Assembly: GCA_002633025.1 (NCBI GenBank)
Contig: NMRB01000116.1
Location: forward strand, 291,901 to 355,900
Reading direction: 5' to 3'
From: Notospermus geniculatus
Taxonomy: Eukaryota; Nemertea; Pilidiophora; Heteronemertea; Lineidae
Length of the DNA stretch: 64,000 nucleotides
A program made the translations under genes and the position numbers. Each line of letters starts with the position of its first letter. Position 1 is the first letter of the stretch. The notes below the pieces were generated by a model. It was given only the letters and a program-made list of their open reading frames with translations. It did no database searches and had not been told where the DNA came from. Below are positions 37,001-49,000 of this stretch, one piece after another.

Positions 37001-40000
37001 TGCGGCCTTATGTTAGCAAAGCAAAACAGGAAGAGTTAGAGTAACAAATGATTAAAACATCAACAAATTTTAAACTTTTTCGCTTGTGGCTTCTAATAGA
37101 CGATTCTCGAATTCGCAGATCTGCAAACTTCCGCCGAAATCACAACCACAACCTCGATCTGAAACCAGCTGACGTGACGCAATCCATGATTCAGCAATGG
37201 TCCACTCTGACGCAATGTTGTTGAAGTCACTGTCGTGGGGTTCTCTGCGTCACGTCATTCAGTTTCAGACCGAGGTTGTGTTTGCGATTTCGGCAGAAGT
37301 GCGCAGATCTTTCTCGTTTACATCAATTTGGGATTTGTCTACTACACTACAAGTATGTTTACGTACATTCTGGGAATTTCATACCCAATCAAGTGCAAAA
37401 TGTCAAGGAGGGTGCCGCCCAAATTTACCACATGGTGCTGTACATGTCAGGTTAGGTTGGAACTAGTTGTGATGTAAGTTACAGGGGCAAGAGACATGCA
37501 TGGAAGAACACCCACACTACATGAACCAACAGACGATATCACTCCAAAAGAGTGCAGCACCTGACGGGTCAGCGTCATGACGTCCCGCACGTCATTTCTA
37601 AACGCCATGACGTGACTCGAAAAAAAAATCCAGTTGTTTCAGCGATCATGACGTCGTGAAACAATTTGATATTTTTCGTCTCACGTCAAGACATTATGGA
37701 ATAATGCGGGATGTCATGACGCTGACCTGTCAGGTGCTGCACTCTTTTGGAGTGATAGAGTCTATTAACTTATCTACAACCAGAGTCCAGCAGACGGCAT
37801 CTTCTGTCAAAGTTTTCTCACATCCTATGGTACTGATTGAAAAATATTTGAAGAAAGGTTGTTCCTATCAAGAATCTGAAGAATGTTTCTTCAAATTCTT
37901 TCCATTTCATTCCTAAGGATTACATAATTTAGCAGAAAATGCTGCCCTCTCAAACCTGGGGGCAGATGAGTTAAAATCAGCCAATGAGTGTTCTTCCTTG
38001 CATTCACTGCCCTCATTTGCATACGATACCAACCTGTTCTTTCAGAATGACCGCCTGCTGTCGTTTCATTTCACGTTCCTGTAAAATATACAAAGTGGAA
38101 AACCCACATAGAGCACGCAATCAACAAGGAATACTAGTATCTACGACAGACGGCGTCCTTGGCGGACGAGATGTCGGAAAAGCTACAACTGCCTGCTCAC
38201 AGCGCGTCCTTGTAGCGGTAGTTCTACAGGCTGCTCATTGAAATGAGGTTTTGGGCGGTGTCCAGTACCGTATATGTGACCCGCTCCACGAAAAGTAGGC
38301 GCTTGTCGCAACCGAGGAAAGGGCTACCGCCTTACAACACAATAGCTGAAATGTACGTTGGCGTGGGTTTACAATAGTTAAATAGTGGACACCAGGGATA
38401 ATAGTTGAGTAAACTGATGACCAATGATCACTTGCGACAAGCGCCTGCTTTTGCTGGAGCGGGTCACATATAACCAAAGAAATTTACCGGTAATCTTCGT
38501 GCATATGAAGTGAACATGCCAAGAGTCTTTAACATGTGAAATTTCCCCAATAATGCATTTGCAGAAATCATTATTGGCCCATAACCAGTGTAAACCAAAA
38601 CAAGCCAATGAGATAACCAAATGTAACCTTGACCTATTTGTATGACCTTTAAACCTTCATAACTGACCTTGGCCTTCCTCATCATCTCCGCGACCTTCAT
38701 GCTCTGCGATTCTTCCCTCCGTCGCCGTCGCTCCTGAACATGCATATAGGGGGCAGCACACATCAACACATGCACATGCAGAGGGGAGGGGCGCCAAGCA
38801 CAAAATACAAGACAATCACCATTAGCAACGAAATTTACGGCAAAAAATTTGAAAAAATAAACAAGATTCTATTTGACTTTTGCCAAATTACACAGTGCTT
38901 GGACTATGCCTATCAAATTTGAATTCTGAGATAAAACTTAAAATAATCAAAACACAACACAACAGAAAAAGCAAATAAATACAAATCTTTTGTCTAATTT
39001 TAAGTATTTCATACTAACGGTGCAAATACTAACAGAATCTACATTCTCAAGACTAAACATCTAAGAAAGTCTAAGTAAGAGCCTGAAGCAAGGGTCCAAA
39101 GTTGTACTCATCATTACTGACAGAGTGCTACATTTCTGGCCACCAGGTGGATAGCCCCCCCCCCCTCCGTTATAGAATCAGGCTGGCCATATCAGGGACA
39201 GTAGACACTGCTGTTAACCAGAATGGACACAAGATGGCAATTTGTGAAGTATTTGTAAGAATTTTGGCCCTTCCTTTCTGAATGGTGTTTGTATTTTGTA
39301 TTTGTATTTGATTTTTCCGTCAGGGCCGAAGCCATACCAATTGTCACTGGTAAGTAAGGAAGAGGCCATCTGAAGCTACTCATGTTCCTCACTTGGATGG
39401 GGTCTATTACTTGCCCTTACAAAGGCACAAGGTACAAGGCACCACGGCTTACTGTCCCATGCGACAGACGTGGAGAGCCAGAGACGAATAATCCCATATT
39501 GCCCGGGCTGGATCTAAACCTGGGCCCTGCCGCTTGCTAGCGGACGTGATAACCACTAGGTTCCTCAATGTATTTTAAACCCATGAGTTCCATAAACTGA
39601 CGAGGGGGTAACTAATCCACCAGGTGGCTCTCTCATCTACCACACACACACAACCCGATACGTACCTCCAATAACTGTTGAGCTCGCACCTCCCGCTCAA
39701 TCCGTAAATGTTCCTGTCGTTGCAATTTCTCCTGTTGTCGCATCATGCGTTCTTGTTCTTTGGCTTTTTTACGTTCGTGGGCTAAAAAACAACAAAATAA
39801 CATCATTTTTCCTAATTTTTCTCGGACCAGTTGTCTTTGTGTTTACCCCTTCACCGCCAAGGTACATATCGCCGAAAACGAAAAGTTACGAACTCCGTTT
39901 AAAAGGCACCTGAAACCCATTACATTAGTATTCATTGGAAAGCTCTCAGTGAGCACTTTCTTATGAATACCTATGTGACAGGTTTACGGAAAGTTTCAGC

Positions 40001-43000
40001 ATTTATAAGTGGTTTATTGGCCAAAATTATATTGCAACTAGCAGTAAAAGGGTTAAGTTTGGCATGCGTGTCAAATCCAAGGAGATATTTTCCCAAGCCT
40101 GACAATACGTTTCCCCATGACTACACAGTGTCAGGGCCACTCTACATTTTGCACATGTAGGCCTATGGGCCCAGTTGCAGTTTATTCATCCTGAAATTGT
40201 GACTGGCAATCACTAAGCCTGAAATTTTATGCAATCACCACAGCACAAACGTTCCTACCACGCCACCAACCAGAAAAACCTAAATCTATGTTTTCCTGAA
40301 GATTTCGGACATAAATGGACTGAAAATGGACTAACAACCCCACCACTAAAACTACCACAGGACATAACAACATGATGCTGAACTTCAAGCAAAATGAAAG
40401 TGTGACTCAAGTTACAACACAAATACGTGTAGTTCTCAAAACTGTATAAAAACGTGAAAAAAGAGCCATAAAAGACATCTTTATGAAAGAACCAAGAGGA
40501 GAGACAAAATTTCATTTTGAAATTATTTTTTATATATTCGTCTCAAGTGTTATTTTGGTTATTTCTGAAGTACCTCATGCCATTCAAGACAAAAATTTTG
40601 GAAATCCAAGAAATTAATGAAGATTATGTCAGAGTTAATCAAAAGACGCATTGGAACACACATTTAAAAGATGGTGAAATAATTAGTACGGTGAACTATA
40701 GGTGCAAAAGTGGGACTTTGCCTATCAAACTATGCCTACAGTGGGAAAAGCTGGTGCCATTATCCAATGGACAGAGAACAGACCAGTGAATCTTCCTAAC
40801 TGTGCAAATGGTCCAACAGGCCAGATCAGTGAATCAGTGAATCTGCCTAAATGTGCATAAGTCCAAGGGGACACAACGGTGAATCTGCCTAACTGTGCAA
40901 ATGGTCCAACAGGACAGATCACTGAATCACTGAATCTGACTAACTGTGCAGTAAGTCCAACGGGACACAGATCAATGAATCAGCGAATCTTCCTAACTGT
41001 GCAATAAGTCCAACAGGACACAGATCAGTGAATCAGTGAATCTGCCTAATTGTGCAATAAATCCAACAGGACACATATCAGTGAATCTCCCTAACAATGC
41101 AATAAGTCCAACAGGACAGATCAGTGAATCTTCCTAACTGTGCAATAAGTCCCAACAGGACAGAGATCAGTGGATCAGTGAATCTGCCTAACTGTGCCAA
41201 CTGTCCAATGGGACACAGATCAGTGAATCTGCCTAACTGTGCCAATGGTCCAATGGGACACAAATCAGTGAATCTCCCTAACTGTGCAATACATGTAAGT
41301 CCAACAGGACACAGATCAGTGAATCTTCCTAACTGTGCAATAAGTCCAACAGGACAGAGCAGTGAATCTTCCTAAATGTGCATAAGTCCAACAGGATAGA
41401 GATCAGTGAATCTTCCTAAACTGTGCAATAAGTCCAACGGGACACAGATCAGTGAATCTGCCTAACAGTGCAATAAGTCCAACAGGACACAGATCAGTGA
41501 ATCAGTGAATCTTCCTAACTGTGCCATAAGTCCAACAGGACAGATCAGTGAATCTTCCTAACTGTGCAATAAGTCCAACAGGACACAGATCAGTGAATCT
41601 GCCTAACTGTGCAATAAGTCCAACAGGACAGATCAGTGAATCTGACTAACTGTGCAATAAGTCCAACAGGACAAGATCAGTGAATCAGTGAATCTCCCTA
41701 ACTGTGCAATAAGTCCAACAGGACACAGATCAGTGAATCTGCCGAACTGTGCAATATGTCCAACAGGACACAGATCAGTGAATCAGTGAATCTGCCTAAC
41801 TGTGAAACAAGTCCAACAGGACAGATCAGTGAATCTCCCTAACTGTGAAACAAGTCCAACAGGACAGATCAGTGAATCAGTGAATCAGCCTAATTTTGCA
41901 ATCAAACCAACGGGACACAGATCAGTGAATCAACGAATCTTCCTAACTGTGCACTAAGCCTACGAGCATGAGAGTAATCCACTCAATGCCTACCTCTCAT
42001 TTCTTTAGCACGCTTATGGGCTTCGATTTCCAGACGTTTTTCGTATTTGCGTTTTAATTTCATTTCACTCGCCTGACGAGCCTTTTCTGAAAATCAGCAA
42101 GTATAGGGTAGAGATATGCCATCCCAGATCTACGCTCCCTCCCCCATCCCACCCCTAACCCTACTAAGCGGGGAAGCAGCTGCAGGTATGCCATGCACTC
42201 AGCTTTCTAACTAACGGGATTTGAGTCCGCTTTGATAAGGTAGAAGTTGTGACTGGGCCGTAAAGTGTTAAAAGTTAATTGCAGAGATCATTAGTTCACA
42301 TATTACCGGTATGTGGTTTTGGTACCCTTCCCAAGAAGATAAAGGTGACTCATCAGAGTTCAAGGTCAACTCAAGGTCATGACTCACAAAGTTCAAGGTT
42401 AAATTGAAAGGTCATTAGTTCAAGGCAAAAAGTTCAAAAAGGTTGTTCATGCATTAAAATTCACTTCAAAATGCACTAGTAGAAATAAATTTGATATCCG
42501 TACGAAAAAGACAAGAGACGAAAGATGACTGATTCTGTCTGAAACTGACACAGCAGACCTTTGAAACTCGGCCTTGGTCTTCGTTCAGTGGAATTGGTGA
42601 AAAAAGTTGTGTTGTATAGTATTAGATTTTCCATCAGGGCCAAAGCCATACCATTATTGTCTCCTGGTGAGTATGGAAGACGCCATCTCAAGCTACTCAT
42701 GTTCCTCACTTGGATGGGATTTTTTTATTTCCCTTGCAAAGGCACAAGGACAGGGTGCCACGGCTAACTGTCCCATGTGACGGACTCAAGAGCCTGGGAT
42801 AAATAATCCAATATGGCCCGGGCTGGATTAAACCCGGGACCTGCCGTTTGTTAAGCGGATGTGACAACCACTAGGCCATCAAGGACACCCTGTACATTTC
42901 ATTATTCTGTGTTCCTTTTTCTTCAATTTTGCTTCATCATCAGTCATCTGTCGTCAAGATACATCGAAGGCAAAGCGACCAAGCACAGCGACGAAAAAAC

Positions 43001-46000
43001 CCAAACCAAAAAATCCTCATCTAACCTTGCTGCTCTAACTTCTTCTTCAGTTTCTGCTCAGCCATTTGTTTCGCAAGCTCAGCAGCATGCTTCTTCTTCT
43101 CCTTTCTCTTTTTCATCTTCTCCATCTGGTGGAGTTTCTTCATTTTCGTCAGCATCATTCGCTCCAGGACCTCCTCTTCAGTCAGCAGCACGAAGCCCTT
43201 AAAAACGGTAAAATGTAGAATGTAAAACATAGGCCTGGCCTAGAATGTAAAATGCAGGTGTAGGCCTAGAATGTAGAATGTAAAATGTAGGCCTAGGCCT
43301 AGAATGTAGAAAGTAAAATGTAGGCCTAGACCTAGAATGTAAAATGTAATATGTAGGTCTCGACCTATGTAAAATGTAAAATGTAGGTCTATGCCCAGAA
43401 TGTAGAATGTAAAACGTACATAGATCTAGGCCTAGAATGTAGAATGTAAAATGTAGATCAAGGTCTAGAATGTAGAATGCCAAATGTTGGCCGAGACCTA
43501 GAATGTAGCCCTAGAATGCAAAACGTAAAATGTAGGCTTAGGCCTAGAATGTAAAATGCAAGCCAAGGTTAATAGCAGTGGCACCCATGTTGTTAGCCGG
43601 TACTCACATTATCTCCTTGGCCCTCTCCCCCATGCCTCTGTTCCAGGAAGTCACCGACACCGACCTTGGGACTGAATGAAAAGTTGACACGGGAGAGATC
43701 TGTGATGGCGTTCTTCTCCAGGTACTGCAACATTAAACACAGGATGGAAATCTTTTAAAAGATGAGCTAATTTCAGGACTGCAAGCACTGAATCAGGGCA
43801 AGATAGGTACTCATTGAACATTACTCCAGGGCTGGGTTGCACAAAACTCATGTTAGTGCTAACTTGGTGTTAGCGCTAACTTTATGTTAGATGACGTAAA
43901 AAGACAATGGATTTTTACGTCATTTAACATAAAGTTAGCGCTATTGTGAGTTTTGTGCAACCGGGCCCAGGGGAGCTGCTCATTCAGCGCCCAACGCTGA
44001 TCATTTCTGCTCAGTACCACTTATCATCCGGGTAGAGTAAAAGCAAGGTAGGCCAAGAGGCCTGCCAAGAGCTCACGTCAACAATGAGATTCGAACCGTG
44101 AACATCATGACCTGACCACTAGCCAGAGATCCAAGACGCCAGACCACCGCGGCCCATGGTAGGGGCAGACCCCAGACCACCGCGGCCCATGGTAGGGGCA
44201 GACCCCAGACCACCGCGGCCCATGGTAGGGGCAGACCCCAGACCACCACAGCCCATGGTAGCGGCAAGTGAGTGCTGTATTAACTGATGAAATCCCCAAG
44301 TTTCATTCCTGTCTTGTCACTGACCTTCGTCACCTCGGGATAAGACCTCAACTTCTTCCCGCACGGAGCGTAGTAGATGACATCTCCGACAATCCCCCGA
44401 TTACTCATCGTTCGAATCCTCGTCTCTCGCCGCCAGCCATGCTCCAGCGGTATACGAATCTCGGTTTCATCGACAACGGCTTGACTTCGCCTTTTCTTGG
44501 GTTGGTCTAAAAAGAGGACAATTATGAATCTGGGTCACCTGGAATCCACGTACGCAATATCACGCCAACTGGCATTATTTTCGGTTTTTAAAAGGAAGAA
44601 GAATTTTATACCTGATGATGTCCCATTCTCATCCCCCGCAGTCTGTTGTCCGACGCTCTCCGACTCTCCCTCNNNNNNNNNNNNNNNNNNNNNNNNNNNN
44701 NNNNNNNNNNNNNNNNNNNNNNNNNNNNNNNNNNNNNNNNNNNNNNNNNNNNNNNNNNNNNNNNNNNNNNNNNNNNNNNNNNNNNNNNNNNNNNNNNNNN
44801 NNGGCCCATGGTAGGGGCAGACCCCAGACCACCGCGGCCCATGGTAGGGGCAGACCCCAGACCACCGTGGCCCATGGTAGGGGCAGACCCCAGACCACCG
44901 CGGCCCATGGTAGGGGCAGACCCCAGACCACGGCGGCCCATGGTAGCGGCAAGTGAGTGCTGTATTAACTGATGAAATCCTCAAGTTTGTTACTTACCTT
45001 TGTCACCTCGGGATAAGACCTCAACTTCTTCCCACACGGAGCATAGTAGATGACATCACCAACAATCCCCCGATTACTCATCGTTCGAATCCTTGTCTCA
45101 CGCCGCCAACCGTGCTCCAGCGGTATACGAATCTCGGTTTCATCGACAACGGCTTGACTTCGCCTTTTCTTGGGTTGGTCTAAAAAGAGGACAATTATGA
45201 ATCTGGGTCACCTGGAATCCACGTACGCAATTTCAGGCCAACTGGCATTATTTTCGGTTTTTAAAAGGAAGAAGACTTTTATACCTGATGATGTCCCATT
45301 CTCATCCCCCGCAGTCTGTTGTCCGACGCTCTCTGACTCTCCCTCTGAGCCAGACCCTGAACTCGACCCACTACTACTGCTGCTCTCACTCTCACTGTCT
45401 GAACCTAGATAACAAAACAGAATACTGTCATTTTCTTGACAGATCCGAGATTATTTAGAGTGTGTAACAGGTATGAAGGCTTGGACGTATTCATAAAGCG
45501 GTTCTATCGTTAGAACCGTCTTAGGCCGGTTCCAAGTGTTGTCAACCACTGCTATTGGAACCGGCCTAAGATGATTCTAACGATAGAACTGCTTTATGAA
45601 TACAACCCAACAAGTCCTGGTATTAAGTAAGTACGGAAGATGCCATCTCAACTTGCTCATGTTCCTCACTGGATGGGGTCTTTTACTTGCCCTTGCTTCA
45701 GGGCCAAAGCATGGAAGAGGCCGTTTCAAGCTATTCATGTTCCTCATTTGGATGGGGTCTTTTACTTGCCCTTGGTAAGTATGGAAGAGGCCATCTCAAG
45801 CTACCCATGTTCCTCACTTGGATGAGGTCTTTTTTCTGCCCTTGCAAAGAAACAAGGTACGAGGCACCGCAGCTTTCTCTCCCATGTGACGGAAGAGCCA
45901 GGGATAACTAATCTGATGCGGCCCGGGCTGGATTCAAACTGGGACCTACCACTTGCTGAGTGGACCTGATAACCACTATGTGATCCGCTGGTATTGAAAC

Positions 46001-49000
46001 CAGCCAATTTGCCGAAAACCAGCCATTCGAGCTGTGACCAACAGATCGGGAGAAAACTCCTAGCTGTCAACAGAAAATCCTAACATTATTATTTGTGACC
46101 CGCTCCAGCAAAAGTAGGTGGTTGTCCCAGGTGATCATCACTGGTCATCAGTTTACTCAACTATAAGGGAGATTGAGATCAGCGACTTATCACGGATCCT
46201 TATACGTATACGGATTGAAATGTACACAAAATTTGTCCTCGTTGTAAAGAATTCTATCCGTATACGTATAAGGATCTGTGATAAGTCGCTGATCTCAACC
46301 TCCCTATTATCACTGCTGTCCACTACTGTTGTCAACCTGCCGAGACGTACATTTCAGCTGTTGTGTTATGAGGTTGTTAACCCTTTCCGCGGTTGCAACA
46401 CGCGCCTACTTTTGCTGGATCCAATCACATTTCTTATCATTAATCTTACCGGAGCCATCACTTTCATCATCGCTCATCCCGCTCCCTCCGACCTCCACCT
46501 TCCCCAACGCCGTCGACGCCTGCGACGTCTTACTCGACCGCGACGACTGACTGAGACTCGGTGAACTACTCGTCAAACCAGCCTTCCCCTTGTGGCCCTT
46601 GAACGCATTCTGTTGCACCAACCGTTTTTCTCGCTCCGCTGCAGCCTTCTTTGCCAGTTTGAGCTCAAGTTGCTGCTGTTTAAGTTGAGCTTCAAGCTCC
46701 AGTTTTAACTGTTCCTGACGTTTTTTGTGTTCCTGAAAAAAATGTCGTCGCCAATAGAAGCTATGCACTGATGTCATCAGATGACGTCATCAATGGGTAT
46801 GCCGCCACACTGGATGGAAAATGGACGAAGCAGACCGTCACATGCGCTGCGTCAGAATGTTCAATCCAACATGGCGTCACATCGCAGCACGCGGGCTGAT
46901 GACGTCACGTGCATAGCCTCTATAAAGAGGTTTCACAAATCTGACGAAACACGAAGTATGTTCTCAGGATGGGCCCAAGAGGCGCAAATCATAACATCAC
47001 AAGGTAAAAGAATGTTGTGGGTCTAACCCAGGGGAGGCCCAAGTGAGTAACAGGCCTTTCCGTTTGACGGGTGCTAAAATGTGCATGCGCCTCGCAAACA
47101 ATAGAATTTCTATTTATATAATTGTTTGTGAGGCACATGCACATTTTAGCGCCCTTCAAACGGAAAGGCCTGGAGTAAACGAACACCCTCTCAAAAGACA
47201 TTATCTTCCCAAGTGATCAGTGGGAGGCATGGTAGACTGATGTAACACCTACACTGGACACTGCAGTATACTTGGAAGTACAGGCCAGAGCTATTACATC
47301 AATGAAGCATGCCCCACTGCTCTTTTCCATCAGATAAGATCACCACCTACCAATCTCTCCTTCTCTGTCATCACAAGCTGCTGCTGCTGCTGTTGGAGAC
47401 TGTGTTTCGGTTTCCGTCCTCGTCTTGACTGCTTCCCCATCAAATGATGCGCCGGCACACTAAACGCCGACGACGAGTCCTTCTTACTGAGATCCAACGG
47501 TACAGAAGCCGGCGACGCCGACGGTTTACTCTTCGAATGATCCAGGGTCGCCATTTGTTGTATTTTATGTTGCCTAGCGATACAGTCTGTTATACTTAAC
47601 GGTGAATTCATTAAAAGTTCGTGATTTTTTATGGCAGCGTCATTTACGGATTGTTTAGAGGTCATTGAGGTCCTGTGACGTTTTTCGGTCGGTTCGCCAG
47701 GGTGGTGAACGTTAGATTTACGTTTGAGATCTTTCTTGTGGCGAGACTCTTTGTCCTGCAAAAATGTAACACAAATTTCAATCGCTGTACACTTATTTGA
47801 AAATGAAATGGCCCTGAGGCCATGTGCTCACCTGGCTGGATACTGTAGGCCATCATACTAGAGGAATGAACGACAAATGTAAAGTTATACAAGCTCAATT
47901 TGGACCGAATATAATGGTCACTTAAAGGGACTATAGGCCCACGTGAACCAATTGTTCCACAGTCATATGATCATGGTTAAATTTTGGCTTACGCATACAT
48001 TTTGAGGGTATCTTACAAATTCAGCCACGTAGAAGATATAGCGTTCTTCTTAATGAGAAGTCGTCAATTTTTCAAAACGGCTGAACGGCAGCAATATTTG
48101 AGGTCCAATACGGCCATAGTTTGATGTACCGGTAGGCATGGACGGTTTCTAGATACATTTTCCCACTGAGTAAGGACTTTCTATCCTAATACTGTTCACA
48201 ACATATGGGCTTAAGTAGAATGTTCAAGATGGCCGACTGGTGGCCATATTTGAAGCCCCAAAATTTGTTCTCGCATAGAGGGTACCTCGTTATACACTCG
48301 TAACTTGTTGCACACAGATTTTCAATTTGGACAGTCATCCATTGATCATTATTCCTTCAAACATCTGCTCATCCCAACTGGGTCACGACTTCCAAGATGG
48401 CGACACATAAAAAATGCTGTGTCTCCTTACCTTTTCTTTTTCCTCGTCGCTGCTTACTTCACTTGGCGTGTCCATACTGAGGCTGCCTGAACTCACGTCT
48501 AGATCGCTGTCGGAAAGTGCTTCTGTTGCCAACTAAAAAATGAACAGTAATCTTGATGCGTAGTGCACTCATCTTCTGAGAAAACAAAATCAGGATTCCC
48601 ATTTAATACCAAGTGCCACTGCAGTGTGGTCAGTCAGATTGGCAAAGTGAAAACATCGGTGACTGCCACCTCTGAAGTCTTGGGTTCAATCTCAGTTGAA
48701 ATCCACCCTCCATGTGGAGGGTGGATAAACATGAAGGCCTAAGTTTTCTGCAGGGATTCCAGTTTCCCTCTGCTATACACTAAAATTCACCCGATGTTCT
48801 CAACAGACTTGATGGACCATTCTCAAATTGATATTAACAACAAAGATCTGCGCACTTCCGCCGAAATCTCAACCACCTCGGTCTGAAACTGAATGACGTA
48901 ACCCCACGACAGTGACTTTGAAGACGTTGCGTCAGAGTCGACCATCACTGAATCATGGACTGCGTCACGTCACCCAGTTTCAGATCAAGGTTGTGGTTGT

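Larger units (their letters stand above)
31009..38629. repeat. segmental duplication copy B (DDT cassette)
   Basis: Counterpart of 16794-24040. Private insertions: a MITE at 32310-32694 and a repeat block at about 32998-34107. The left edge abuts the 3' end of a (GAC)n-bearing repeat (30838-31008). Confidence 0.95.

Noticed and set aside
40775-41962. Regular repeat array as a CRISPR
   Set aside because: The units are contiguous variants with no unique spacers, and the gene content is eukaryotic.
43199-43483. 94-codon ORF rich in FYILH repeats
   Set aside because: Translation of the TAGGCCTAGAATGTAAAATG tandem repeat.
44535-44984. ORFs spanning the N run
   Set aside because: They are created by unknown bases and the 33-bp repeat.
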